This document shows, piece by piece, positions 52,022 to 60,915 of a stretch of 64,000 bases of DNA. The number at the start of each line of letters is the position of its first letter. The first letter of the stretch is position 1. The stretch spans positions 55,759 through 119,758 of the forward strand of contig JAGKWO010000011.1 of assembly GCA_021151835.1 (NCBI GenBank). Reading direction: 5' to 3'. A program made the position numbers and the translations under genes. This DNA is from Gammaproteobacteria bacterium (GTDB lineage: Bacteria > Pseudomonadota > Gammaproteobacteria > Pseudomonadales > Cellvibrionaceae). The notes under the pieces were generated by a model. It had not been told where the DNA came from. It worked only from the letters and a program-made list of their open reading frames with translations, and ran no database searches.

Positions 52022-52621
52022 ATGATTTCCCATGTTGCTGGTCTGTTTACCCATCCCCATAAAGAGTGGGAAGAAATTCGCGATACACAGGAAAGTGTTT
52101 CCCATCTTTACTTTGCGCACGTGCTTTTTCTCGCCCTGATTCCTCCGGTCTCCATGTTCATCGGTACCACCAAAGTGGGGTGGACTATTGGTAAAGGTGC
52201 GCCGGTGATGCTTACTGAATCCAGCGCGGCGATTATGAGCGTGTTGATGTATTTAGCTATGCTCGCTGGTGTTGCCGTAATCGGTGTATTTATTAATTGG
52301 ATGTCGCGCACATACGATTCATCGCCCGGGCTTGCGCGCTGTATTGTTTTTGCGGCGTACACGGCTACCCCTTTATTTGTTGCCGGTCTTTGCGCGCTTT
52401 ATCCCAATGTGATTCTCACCATGCTGGTAGGGATTGTTGCTGTTTTCTATACCGTCTACTTGTTGTATATGGGCATCCCGATTTTCATGAAAATCCCGGA
52501 AGACGAGGGATTTATTTATTCCAGCTCGATTTTGACAATTGGTTTGGTGATGTTGGTATCTATTATGGCGATTAGTGTCTTGATATGGAGTTTTGGTTTT
52601 GGGCCGGCATATACCTATTAA
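52022..52621 (+). CDS. Yip1-domain membrane protein
   Basis: A 199-residue protein with about five membrane helices. The N-terminal HVAGLFTHPHKEWEEIRD and the later ARCIVFAAYTATPLFVAGLCALYPN match bacterial Yip1-family (DUF1282-like) proteins, whose role is unclear. ATG 52022 has GGAGG about nine bases before it. It stands alone, closed by the terminator at 52667-52697. Confidence 0.87.
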   Translation: MISHVAGLFTHPHKEWEEIRDTQESVSHLYFAHVLFLALIPPVSMFIGTTKVGWTIGKGAPVMLTESSAAIMSVLMYLAMLAGVAVIGVFINWMSRTYDSSPGLARCIVFAAYTATPLFVAGLCALYPNVILTMLVGIVAVFYTVYLLYMGIPIFMKIPEDEGFIYSSSILTIGLVMLVSIMAISVLIWSFGFGPAYTY

Positions 52622-52666
52622 TCACGATTAACAATGGCTCGCTACGACGCGCGTTTTTCCGCAAAA

Positions 52667-52697
52667 AAAAGCCCCTGAAATCATTTCAGGGGCTTTT
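52667..52697. terminator. Bidirectional terminator between Yip1 gene and hemL
   Basis: Stem GCCCCTGAAA / TTTCAGGGGC (52671-52693) with loop TCA, flanked by A and T runs on the two sides. Confidence 0.93.
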
Positions 52698-52719
52698 CTG
52701 TATTCAATAATTTTCAACT

Positions 52720-54003
52720 TTATTTAAGCAGGGCAAATACTTCAGCTGCCGCTGACAATGTAATGCGAATATCTTCATCAGTATGTGCGGCAGACATAAA
52801 TCCGGCTTCATAGGATGCGGGAGCAAGATAAACGCCGCGCTCCAGCATGCCGTGGAAAAATTTATTGAAGCGTGGAATATCGCACGCCATTACCTGTTTA
52901 AAATTGGTAACTTTTTTCTCGCTGGTAAAGAAGAAGCCGAACATACTTCCGACATGATTCGTGGTAAAAGGGATTCCCGCTTCATCGGCCAGCGTTTGCA
53001 AACCTTCGACTAATTGCGTTGTGCGTGCGCTGAGGTTTTTATAGAAATCCGGTTGTTCCAACAGTTCCAGGGTTTTTAATCCGGCGGCCATGGCAACAGG
53101 ATTGCCTGATAATGTTCCTGCCTGATACACCGGGCCAGAGGGCGCTATCATTTGCATGATGTCGCGGCGACCACCGAATGCACCGACCGGCATACCGCCA
53201 CCGATCACTTTACCAAGTGTCGTAATATCGGCTTTGATTCCGTAATAACCTTGCGCTCCGGTGTGGCTAACCCGGAAGCCGGTCATCACTTCATCCAGGA
53301 TTAACACACTGCCGTATTGATCGCACACTTCACGCAGGCATTCCAGAAATCCTGGCACCGGTGGAACGCAATTCATATTGCCCACAACGGGTTCAACAAT
53401 AATGCAGGCGATTTGATCGCCGAGTTTTGCAAAGCATTCGCGCACTTGTTCAGAGTTGTTGTAATCAAGCGTGAGCGTGTGATCTGCCAGCACGGCCGGT
53501 ACGCCGGGTGAACTGGGCACACCCAATGTTAATGCGCCCGAACCGGCTTTAATGAGCAATGAATCGGAATGGCCGTGATAACAGCCTTCAAATTTAATAA
53601 TTTTATCGCGCCTGGTAAATGCGCGCGCCAGGCGAATTGCGCTCATGGTGGCTTCGGTGCCGGAACTGACAAAACGAACCATGTCCATGCCGGGCATTAA
53701 TGCACAGAGTTTTTCCGCGAGTGTTGTTTCGCGCTCGGTAGGTGCACCAAAACTCAAGCCATGTTTTGCCGCTTCGATTACCGCATTGATTACTTCAGGA
53801 TGTGCGTGCCCCAACACCATCGGGCCCCAGCTTTGTACGTAATCGATATAGCGTTTGCCATCTGCATCCCATACATGGGCACCCAGGGCTTTTTCAAAAA
53901 ACACCGGTGTTCCCCCTACGGCTTTAAATGCGCGTACAGGCGAGTTAACCCCGCCGGGAATGGTTTTTTGGGCTTGTAAAAATAATTCTTCTGAGCGACT
54001 CAT
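52720..54003 (-). CDS. hemL: Glutamate-1-semialdehyde 2,1-aminomutase
   Basis: A 427-residue PLP enzyme that makes 5-aminolevulinate, the first tetrapyrrole precursor by the C5 route. VNSPVRAF, FVSSGTEATMSAIRLAR, the PLP-binding ILDEVMTGFR and the Schiff-base Lys265 (LGKVIGGG) are present. It follows thiE by 23 bases on the minus strand, with hemJ in the same run. Confidence 0.97.
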   Translation of the reverse strand: MSRSEELFLQAQKTIPGGVNSPVRAFKAVGGTPVFFEKALGAHVWDADGKRYIDYVQSWGPMVLGHAHPEVINAVIEAAKHGLSFGAPTERETTLAEKLCALMPGMDMVRFVSSGTEATMSAIRLARAFTRRDKIIKFEGCYHGHSDSLLIKAGSGALTLGVPSSPGVPAVLADHTLTLDYNNSEQVRECFAKLGDQIACIIVEPVVGNMNCVPPVPGFLECLREVCDQYGSVLILDEVMTGFRVSHTGAQGYYGIKADITTLGKVIGGGMPVGAFGGRRDIMQMIAPSGPVYQAGTLSGNPVAMAAGLKTLELLEQPDFYKNLSARTTQLVEGLQTLADEAGIPFTTNHVGSMFGFFFTSEKKVTNFKQVMACDIPRFNKFFHGMLERGVYLAPASYEAGFMSAAHTDEDIRITLSAAAEVFALLK

Positions 54004-54026
54004 AATTAGTCCTGGCTATTTAACAT

Positions 54027-54644
54027 TTATAATGAACGTAAGCGGATAAATTTTTCTGCAACTTGCTTAATATTTGCAGATGAAAAAAGTTCGTGGCATA
54101 CCGCAAGCTTGTCAGCACCTGCATCTAGCAATAGTGGTGCGTTATCAAGTGTGATCCCGCCAATAACCACCAATGGAACATCCGGGAATTTGGCTTTCGC
54201 ATCACTGATCAAGGTAAATTTTGCGGGTTTTGCGTTGGGTTTGGTCTGCGATGGAAAAAAACGCCCGAAGGCAATATAACTGGCTCCGTCTGTTATCGCT
54301 TGTTGTGCGACTTCCAATGAATCGTGGCAAGTCACACCAATGATCGCATTGTCACCCAATAATTGACGTGCTGCTTGCGGGCTGCCATCGTCCTGGCCCA
54401 AATGTACACCGTGCGCTTTGGTGGTAATTGCAAGTTGTACATCATCATTAATAATCAACGCGGCGTGATATTGATTGCATAATGCTACGAGGTGTTGTGC
54501 ATCCTGAATGCGTTGTTGCTGGTCGCCGGATTTATCGCGATATTGAATCCATTTACAACCTGCCTGCAACGCCGCCTCAACGGCGGAAAATAATTTATCA
54601 CCCGGTAGCAGGTGTGAATCGGTAATCGCGTAGAGAATACTCAT
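54027..54644 (-). CDS. thiE: Thiamine-phosphate synthase
   Basis: A 205-residue TIM-barrel enzyme that joins the pyrimidine and thiazole halves of thiamine phosphate. KWIQYRDKSGD, LIINDDVQLA, GVHLGQDD and GVTCHDS match the substrate loops, with a phosphate-binding VIGGI near the end. No TPP riboswitch was seen; the gene lies inside the hemJ-thiE-hemL run, nine bases after hemJ. Confidence 0.95.
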   Translation of the reverse strand: MSILYAITDSHLLPGDKLFSAVEAALQAGCKWIQYRDKSGDQQQRIQDAQHLVALCNQYHAALIINDDVQLAITTKAHGVHLGQDDGSPQAARQLLGDNAIIGVTCHDSLEVAQQAITDGASYIAFGRFFPSQTKPNAKPAKFTLISDAKAKFPDVPLVVIGGITLDNAPLLLDAGADKLAVCHELFSSANIKQVAEKFIRLRSL

Positions 54645-54653
54645 GATGTGCTC

Positions 54654-55076
54654 TTAAAAAGGTTTGACGACTACCAGGATCACAATTCCGAACAGCAGGA
54701 ATACCGGCAGTTCATTAAACACGCGAAAAAATTTATGGCTTTTGGTACAGCGATCATCGCGCAGCTGTTTGAAATAAACGATGCAAGCGTGGTGATAAGC
54801 GGCCATTAACGCTACCAGTGCGATTTTGCACCAGTACCATAGTTGTGTTGAGTAGTAATCCCATAAAAACCAGCTGGTCCAGATGCCAAAAATAAATGTC
54901 GCTATCATCGCCGGGTTGGCGATGCCACGTAACAACTTGCGCTCCATTATTTTAAAGCGCTCGCGGCTTGTTTCGTCCTCACTCATGGTGTGATAAACAA
55001 ATAACCGCGGCAAATAAAACAGGGCAGCCATCCAGGAGATGACAGAAATAATATGGAGAGCTTTTACCCAGAGCAT
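54654..55076 (-). CDS. hemJ: Protoporphyrinogen oxidase HemJ
   Basis: A 140-residue four-helix membrane protein of the HemJ (UPF0093) family. KALHIISVISWMAALFYLPRLFVYH has the conserved early His and the ...RLFVYH signature; RGIANPAMIATF and a C-terminal NELPVFLLFGIVILVVVKPF complete it. It oxidises protoporphyrinogen IX. ATG 55076 (MLWVKALH) is chosen over an in-frame GTG four codons upstream. Being next to hemL groups two heme-synthesis steps. Confidence 0.9.
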   Translation of the reverse strand: MLWVKALHIISVISWMAALFYLPRLFVYHTMSEDETSRERFKIMERKLLRGIANPAMIATFIFGIWTSWFLWDYYSTQLWYWCKIALVALMAAYHHACIVYFKQLRDDRCTKSHKFFRVFNELPVFLLFGIVILVVVKPF

Positions 55077-55115
55077 TATGTAATCCACTAATTACGTTGA
55101 TAGATTAATACGGCG

Positions 55116-56870
55116 TTAGATTCGATAATAATTGTCGATTTTTTCCCGGCTGATTATTCCCAATGGCTGGTGATCATCAGTGAGTGATTCTATCCAGAGT
55201 GCATCAACTTGCTGGCGGTTCATTAATGTCAGTGCTTCATACAAGTTTGCATCAGCAGTAATGCGGGCCAAATCATACCGCCGCGCGGGAATTTCGTGCA
55301 GGTTGATTTCATTTATTTGTGAATCATCTGGCGCTGCTGGTTGTTGCAGGTGCGCCGCTAAATCGGCGGGTTGCAGGAGTTGCTGGCTATCGCGCAATAA
55401 AATCCAATGCGGGTGTTGGTTTAATAAATGCTCAGCCGCTGTGCGGGTAAGCCGGGCGGGTGTTTCTACCAGTTTGCGATCCATCAAGCCGCGTACGCCG
55501 GAACGGCTTAATAATTGTTCCAGCATTTCAGTGCTGCGAAATTTTCCCTGGACGCGCAATACATGCTGGAATAACCCGTCACATTTGAATGCCCAGCGTG
55601 TACCAAGGCAGGCGACAATCACTACCAGCATACTGGGAAAAATAATGTTGGGATTAAAGGTAAGTTCAAGGATGGTCATCATCGCCGCGAGCGGGGCATT
55701 GAGTGTCGCACCCGTCATTGCGCCCATCCCCAGGATCACATAAAAGCCGATAGCGCTGGCAGAACCCGGCATGAGCATATGCGCAACATTGCCTACCGCA
55801 CCGCCAATACAGGCACCGATGAACAGCAATGGACCCACCACGCCCCCAGGCATACCAACGCCAAGGCTGACGGATGTTGCCAGGAGTTTGGTAAGCGCAA
55901 TCGCCAACAGCAACCACAGCCCCAGCTCGCCTTTCATAGCACCGCCGATAGTGTCATAGCCGACCCCCATAATTTGGGGCAGCCACATTGCACACAGGCC
56001 GGTACACAAACCGGCGAGTGTCAAACGCAACGCAATCGGGCGATGCAACGCCCACCGGTTAGCATGGCAATGCAGGTGAATGTAGGCGGCGGAAAACAGG
56101 GCGATGATCAATCCGGCTACTGCCATCAAAGGCAGCTCGCGCAAGTCGCCCATTACCGCCTGCGCATCAATAAATGCGATTTCCGGCCCAAAAGCGAGGC
56201 GAGTCATGGTTACACCTGCTACCGCCGCGAGGGTAACCGGAATAAATCCAACGATGGTGTATTCCATTAATACCACTTCCATCGCGAAGATAACGCCAGC
56301 CATTGGCGTGTTGAAGCAAGCGGCGATAGCGGCAGCGACACCGCAACCGGCGAGCGGGCGGAGCGAGTTGGCGGGCAATTTCAACCATTGGCCGAGCAAA
56401 CTTCCGGCACCTGCTCCCAAATGAACCGCTGGCCCTTCACGCCCTACGGATTGCCCGGATAACAGGCAGGCTGCACCGCCAAAAAACTGGGTGATAACGT
56501 TACCTGTCGGCATCCGCCCCTGATGGTTTTGCATGCGATCCAGTACATGGCCAATACTGGCAGCGTGGTGGCGCTTATCGACACATTGGAGAACCAGTCC
56601 CAGAATTGTTGCCCCGAGTAATGGCAGAAAAAAATGGACATAACGATGGGTAGCTTCGAAGTTTTCAAAGCTGCCAGGCAGGAAATAACCCAGCGGAATT
56701 TCAACCGCCCACCGGAATAACACAATAATTGCACCGGCGATTATTCCGGTGAGTAGCCCAAGCAAGGTCAATTGCGGCAGTGAATCACCTACAGCAAGCT
56801 TGTCGCGCAGGGATTCTGTGCTGCGCGTTAACATGCGCCTGGAACCAGGATCGGCAGGGAGATTGGACAC
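55116..56870 (-). CDS. CLC-type chloride channel/antiporter with C-terminal CBS region
   Basis: A 584-residue CLC protein with about ten helices. The selectivity/gating motif GREGP is at 143-147 with the gating Glu145, and GMPGGVVGPLLFIGA forms the later anion-binding loop. The first GSGIP-like loop is not clear. Residues about 455-584 resemble CBS domains, ending TADANLYEALTLMNRQQVDALW. Whether it is a channel or a Cl-/H+ exchanger cannot be decided by eye. The start is GTG 56870 with AGGT eight bases upstream. It precedes hemJ by 39 bases. Confidence 0.92.
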   Translation of the reverse strand: MSNLPADPGSRRMLTRSTESLRDKLAVGDSLPQLTLLGLLTGIIAGAIIVLFRWAVEIPLGYFLPGSFENFEATHRYVHFFLPLLGATILGLVLQCVDKRHHAASIGHVLDRMQNHQGRMPTGNVITQFFGGAACLLSGQSVGREGPAVHLGAGAGSLLGQWLKLPANSLRPLAGCGVAAAIAACFNTPMAGVIFAMEVVLMEYTIVGFIPVTLAAVAGVTMTRLAFGPEIAFIDAQAVMGDLRELPLMAVAGLIIALFSAAYIHLHCHANRWALHRPIALRLTLAGLCTGLCAMWLPQIMGVGYDTIGGAMKGELGLWLLLAIALTKLLATSVSLGVGMPGGVVGPLLFIGACIGGAVGNVAHMLMPGSASAIGFYVILGMGAMTGATLNAPLAAMMTILELTFNPNIIFPSMLVVIVACLGTRWAFKCDGLFQHVLRVQGKFRSTEMLEQLLSRSGVRGLMDRKLVETPARLTRTAAEHLLNQHPHWILLRDSQQLLQPADLAAHLQQPAAPDDSQINEINLHEIPARRYDLARITADANLYEALTLMNRQQVDALWIESLTDDHQPLGIISREKIDNYYRI

Positions 56871-57058
56871 AGGTATTACCTATCGGGCTTTAAGCCGTTA
56901 GTCAAAATGACGACAGCTTTTACTTTCGATTTGCTGGCAAGGCTCTTATGATAGCCGTCTTTCTTTATTGCCAGGGTCAAGAGCAGCCAGCATAACAAGT
57001 GGTGGCGCCTGGTTCCTAGCTTTTCTGTAAGTTGAATATCGTTGGTTAGGGGGTTGAG

Positions 57059-58105
57059 GTGATTAAAGCAGCCATCGTTGGCGGGACCGGTTATACAGGC
57101 GTGGAATTGTTGCGTTTGCTGGCCAAACATCCACAGGTTGAAGTAACTGTAATTACCTCGCGCGCTGAAGCAGGCGTGAAAGTGGCGGATATGTATCCCA
57201 GTTTGCGCGGCCATATCGATTTGGCCTTTACCGAACCGGATGTGGCGGTATTGGGCGAATGCGATGTGGTTTTCTTTGCTACTCCCCACGGTGTTGCCCA
57301 GAACATGATGGGCGCATTGGTGAATACCAAAGCGCGGATTATTGATTTGTCTGCCGATTTCCGTATCCGCGATGTTCCCCTGTGGGAAAAATGGTACAAC
57401 CAAACCCACGGTGCCCCGGAGCTGGTTGCCCAGGCGGTGTACGGTTTACCGGAAGTGAACCGCGAGAAGATTCGCAACGCGAAATTGGTGGCTTGCCCCG
57501 GTTGTTACCCAACGGCGACCCAATTGGGTTTCCTGCCGTTGATTGAAAACAACCTGGTCGATCCAACCCGCCTTATTTCCAACGCTGCCAGTGGCGCCAG
57601 CGGTGCGGGTCGCCAGGCGAAGGTCGATAATTTGCTGATGGAAATTAGCGATAGCTTCAAAGCATACGGTGTTGCCGGCCATCGCCACTTGCCGGAAATC
57701 GAGCAGGGTTTGCGCGATGTCCAGCCTGCAGGTGTTGCGCCGGCGTCCTTGACCTTTGTGCCGCATTTGTTGCCGATTATCCGCGGCATCCATGCCACTC
57801 TTTATGCAACTGCGCTGGACGTGAACAAACTGCCGGACCTGCAAAAACTTTACGAGCAGCGTTTCGCCAATGAACCGTTTGTCGATGTATTGCCTGCCGG
57901 TGAATTGCCGCAAACGAGAAGTGTGAAGGGTTCCAATGTGTGCCGCATCTCGGTGTTGCGCCCGCAACAACGCGATACTGTCGTCGTACTCTCGGTGATC
58001 GACAACCTCACCAAAGGTGCTTCCGGCCAGGCCATCCAGAATATGAACATTATGTTCGGTTTCGATGAGAAGGCTGGTTTGGATGTCGTTGCGCTGCTTC
58101 CGTAA
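57059..58105 (+). CDS. argC: N-acetyl-gamma-glutamyl-phosphate reductase
   Basis: A 348-residue enzyme of arginine synthesis that reduces N-acetylglutamyl phosphate with NADPH. IVGGTGYTGVELLRLL (6-21) is the Rossmann motif and Cys149 in ACPGCYPTA is the catalytic nucleophile. The start is GTG 57059 with a G-rich site eight bases before it. A hairpin follows the stop. Confidence 0.97.
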   Translation: MIKAAIVGGTGYTGVELLRLLAKHPQVEVTVITSRAEAGVKVADMYPSLRGHIDLAFTEPDVAVLGECDVVFFATPHGVAQNMMGALVNTKARIIDLSADFRIRDVPLWEKWYNQTHGAPELVAQAVYGLPEVNREKIRNAKLVACPGCYPTATQLGFLPLIENNLVDPTRLISNAASGASGAGRQAKVDNLLMEISDSFKAYGVAGHRHLPEIEQGLRDVQPAGVAPASLTFVPHLLPIIRGIHATLYATALDVNKLPDLQKLYEQRFANEPFVDVLPAGELPQTRSVKGSNVCRISVLRPQQRDTVVVLSVIDNLTKGASGQAIQNMNIMFGFDEKAGLDVVALLP

Positions 58106-58125
58106 GCCAACACATTAATTCATGT

Positions 58126-58148
58126 GCGGGATAACTGGTTTATCCCGC
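58126..58148. terminator. Hairpin after argC
   Basis: Stem GCGGGATAA / TTATCCCGC, loop CTGGT, 20 bases after the argC stop. No T run follows directly, so it may be a weak terminator or processing site. Confidence 0.5.
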
Positions 58149-58184
58149 TAATAATAACAACTACTTTTTACACGAATCTTTTGT

Positions 58185-58937
58185 ATGGCCAAAGTTAAAG
58201 GCTCCCCGGTTTATCGCTTGCAAGTGGTCCCCCATCGCCCATTAAAAAGTGCGCTGATTTTTGGTGCGCTTGCCCTGTTGGTCGTGGCAGCGCTGGTTGC
58301 AACTTACCAATACGCAGAAAACAAAGCGAGTAATGAGCGCTTGACGATTCAAGAGGCGCAGGAGCTGCGCGCGCAACTTGCGAAAGCAACGACGGAAATT
58401 ACGGATTTGCGCCGTGAGCAAACCAAATATCAAGTCAGCGCGGAAGTGGATCGTCAGGCCGGTGAAGATATCCGCAAGAAAGTGCTCGATTTGCGCGAAG
58501 AAAATGCGGCCCTGCAGCGCGATATCGATGTGTTGCGCATCATGACATCGGATAAAAACAAAAATCCCAAGGGAATCAGTTTCGGGATTTTTTCCGTTGA
58601 CTCATTGCCAGACAACAAGCATCAATTAAAGCTGGTGGTGCAAAAACTGGCGGAAGGCGATGATGAATTTACCGGCCAATTGCGTTTTATGGTGGTTGGC
58701 CAGCGCGATGGGCAGGAGGTGAAAATTTCACTTCATGAACTGGCGGTTACCAAAGTGGATAGCACACCGTTAAGTGAAAATATCCCGCTTAGCTTTAAGT
58801 TTTTCCAAAATATCGAAACTGAAATTGTGCTCCCTGAGGGGTTTACCCCGATCCGGGTGGAGCTATCGGTCAAACCTGATTCATCGCGCGGTTCAGCAGC
58901 AGTTGACGCGCAACTTGAATGGCCAGAAATTAAATAG
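58185..58937 (+). CDS. DUF6776-like membrane protein with coiled coil
   Basis: A 250-residue protein. A basic N-terminus and one helix (SALIFGALALLVVAALVATY) are followed by a coiled coil at about 45-120 (EAQELRAQLAKATTEITDLR, EENAALQRDIDVLRIM) and a beta-rich C-terminal domain. I recognise this as the type found next to bactofilin and erpA in Pseudomonas relatives (DUF6776); function unknown, probably envelope-related. It lies 21 bases before the bactofilin gene. Confidence 0.8.
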   Translation: MAKVKGSPVYRLQVVPHRPLKSALIFGALALLVVAALVATYQYAENKASNERLTIQEAQELRAQLAKATTEITDLRREQTKYQVSAEVDRQAGEDIRKKVLDLREENAALQRDIDVLRIMTSDKNKNPKGISFGIFSVDSLPDNKHQLKLVVQKLAEGDDEFTGQLRFMVVGQRDGQEVKISLHELAVTKVDSTPLSENIPLSFKFFQNIETEIVLPEGFTPIRVELSVKPDSSRGSAAVDAQLEWPEIK

Positions 58938-58958
58938 TGCTTTGCTAAGGAGCAATCA

Positions 58959-59345
58959 ATGGCGTTTTCCAATAATCACACTCTGATTTCCTACGCAACC
59001 CACGTTAAAGGCGATTTGTACTTTACCGGTGAGTTGACAATCCAGGGCAAGGTAACCGGCAATATCTACGCGGAAAATGAGAAGGATGCAAAGCTGGCAA
59101 TTGCGGATACCGGAGTGGTTGAAGGTGAAATCCGGGCGCCGGTGATTATTGTAAATGGTAAGGTTCATGGCGATATCCATTCCAGTAAACACCTGGAATT
59201 AGCCGCTAAAGGTAATGTCACAGGTACAGTCCACTACCAATCAATCGAAATGGTAAAGGGTGCCCAGCTCAACGGCTCTATGGTAAGTAACCAGCAACAA
59301 GGATCGTCCAACGTATTGGATATCGCCGCCGCTAAAGCCCAATAG
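58959..59345 (+). CDS. Bactofilin
   Basis: A 128-residue polymer-forming protein. A regular beta-helix pattern of hydrophobic residues every two to three positions is flanked by short tails: THVKGDLYFTGELTIQGKVTGNIY, GVVEGEIRAPVIIVNGKVHGDIH and the following repeats. Bactofilins assemble into filaments that localise cell-wall enzymes. AAGGAG is about six bases before the ATG. It is coupled to the coiled-coil membrane gene, a possible anchor. Confidence 0.92.
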   Translation: MAFSNNHTLISYATHVKGDLYFTGELTIQGKVTGNIYAENEKDAKLAIADTGVVEGEIRAPVIIVNGKVHGDIHSSKHLELAAKGNVTGTVHYQSIEMVKGAQLNGSMVSNQQQGSSNVLDIAAAKAQ

Positions 59346-59375
59346 TTGACTGTTTTACTCAGGTAAAGGGATAAT
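59346..59375 (+). promoter_or_regulatory. erpA promoter
   Basis: TTGACT (59346-59351) and GATAAT (59370-59375) with an 18-base spacer, each one base from the sigma-70 consensus, 43 bases before the erpA ATG. Confidence 0.7.
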
Positions 59376-59418
59376 ATTTCGCACTCGTATACCGAGCCAG
59401 TTGTTATCCGGAGTTTTT

Positions 59419-59772
59419 ATGTCTACCGCTGAAATCTATGTTCCTGAAGTTGTTTCTGTCACCGCCAGTGCGATTGCCAAGGTGCGGAGTTTGATTGAGG
59501 AAGAGGATAATCCCGATCTCAAACTGCGGGTGTATGTCACAGGTGGCGGTTGCTCCGGCTTTCAATACGGTTTTACATTTGATGAAGCCGTAGCCGAAGA
59601 CGACTCAGTGGTGGAGCGCGACGGCGTCAAAGTAGTGGTAGATGCGATGAGTTATCCCTATCTGGTGGGCGCTCGTGTCGATTACGAAGAAGGTTTGCAG
59701 GGCTCCAAGTTCGTTATCCAGAACCCTAACGCCTCCAGTACGTGCGGTTGTGGATCCTCTTTCAGTATTTAA
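59419..59772 (+). CDS. erpA: Iron-sulfur cluster insertion protein ErpA
   Basis: A 117-residue A-type carrier that delivers Fe-S clusters to apo-enzymes, including those of isoprenoid synthesis. The three ligand cysteines are Cys45 (GGGCSGF), Cys109 and Cys111 (TCGCGSSF). ATG 59419 with GGAG six bases upstream is preferred to an in-frame start at 59401. Convergent with anmK, ten bases apart. Confidence 0.95.
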   Translation: MSTAEIYVPEVVSVTASAIAKVRSLIEEEDNPDLKLRVYVTGGGCSGFQYGFTFDEAVAEDDSVVERDGVKVVVDAMSYPYLVGARVDYEEGLQGSKFVIQNPNASSTCGCGSSFSI

Positions 59773-59782
59773 TTCGCCTGCT

Positions 59783-60901
59783 TTAACAAGCGAAATAAAT
59801 TCCCCCCAATATCACTTCCCGTTTTGCCCCGGTAACTGCACACAGGTTGCCTGGGCGGTGGTTAATGGTTTGTTGTGCTAGCCATGCAAAAGCCATCGCC
59901 TCAATCCATTGTGGGTCTACACCTGCTTTAGCTGTTGTGGCCAGCTCGCACTCAGGCAGTAGCTCGCTCAGGCGCCGCACCATGTGCTTGTTAAAGGCAC
60001 CACCACCGCAAATAAAAATCTCCTTTGATGTATTGTTTAATCCCTTGATGCTATCGCTGATACTAACTGCAGTCAGTTCCAGTAAGGATGCTTGTACATC
60101 TTCCGTTGCATAGTTGTGTTTCAATGCGTTTAGGTGATTGTCCAGCCAGGGGCGATTAAAACTTTCCCGGCCAGTGCTTTTAGGGGGCGGTTTAGTGAAA
60201 AAAGGTTCATTTAGAAACGCATCAAGCAAAGCGGGAATTATTTGCCCTGATGCAGCCCATTGCCCATCTGCATCAAAACTGTTGCCCCGGTGTTCCTGTA
60301 TCCACAAATCCAGAAGTACATTTCCCGGGCCGGTATCAAAACCACATACATCCCCGCAAGCCGGCAGCCAGGTGATATTGGCCATGCCCCCGATATTGAC
60401 TATCACCCGGTCCTTGGTCGGCGAATGGAAAATGGCGCGATGAAATGCCGGAACCAGAGGCGCGCCCTGGCCGCCAGCGGCCATATCGCGTCGGCGAAAA
60501 TCGGCAACGGTGGTGATACCGGTTAACTCGGCAATCGTATTGGGATCGCCGATTTGTAATGTGAAACAACCCTCTGTTGATCCGGGCGGGCGATGGCGGA
60601 TTGTCTGGCCATGGCTCCCTATTGCGATGATTTCATCAGCCGTAATCCCGGCTTTTGCAATAAGTGCAATACTGCATGCTGCAAAACACTTACCCAACTC
60701 GATATCCAGCGCGCCCATGCGATCAATTTCGTTTGCTCCGGGCAGGGATATGGAATGAATTTGCTGGCGCAATTGATCAGCAAAAGGCAGTGTATGTGTT
60801 GCGAGAAGTTTGGGAGTGGTTTGCATATCGACCAGCGCCGCATCTATACCATCAGCGCTGGTGCCAGACATCAAACCTAAATAGAGCTGGCGTTTCGACA
60901 T
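59783..60901 (-). CDS. anmK: Anhydro-N-acetylmuramic acid kinase AnmK
   Basis: A 372-residue kinase of the acetate/sugar kinase fold that hydrolyses and phosphorylates 1,6-anhydroMurNAc from cell-wall turnover. LGLMSGTSADGIDAALVD (8-25) holds the ATP loop and catalytic Asp; IGSHGQTIRHRP and VNIGGMANITWLP are typical. With amgK and murU at 32-34 kb, the window holds two branches of peptidoglycan recycling. Confidence 0.95.
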   Translation of the reverse strand: MSKRQLYLGLMSGTSADGIDAALVDMQTTPKLLATHTLPFADQLRQQIHSISLPGANEIDRMGALDIELGKCFAACSIALIAKAGITADEIIAIGSHGQTIRHRPPGSTEGCFTLQIGDPNTIAELTGITTVADFRRRDMAAGGQGAPLVPAFHRAIFHSPTKDRVIVNIGGMANITWLPACGDVCGFDTGPGNVLLDLWIQEHRGNSFDADGQWAASGQIIPALLDAFLNEPFFTKPPPKSTGRESFNRPWLDNHLNALKHNYATEDVQASLLELTAVSISDSIKGLNNTSKEIFICGGGAFNKHMVRRLSELLPECELATTAKAGVDPQWIEAMAFAWLAQQTINHRPGNLCAVTGAKREVILGGIYFAC

Positions 60902-60915
60902 GACTAGTTAACTGA

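Noticed and set aside
54645..55115. TPP riboswitch for thiE
   Set aside because: thiE sits nine bases after hemJ inside a run, with no room or consensus for the aptamer; none seen upstream of hemJ either.
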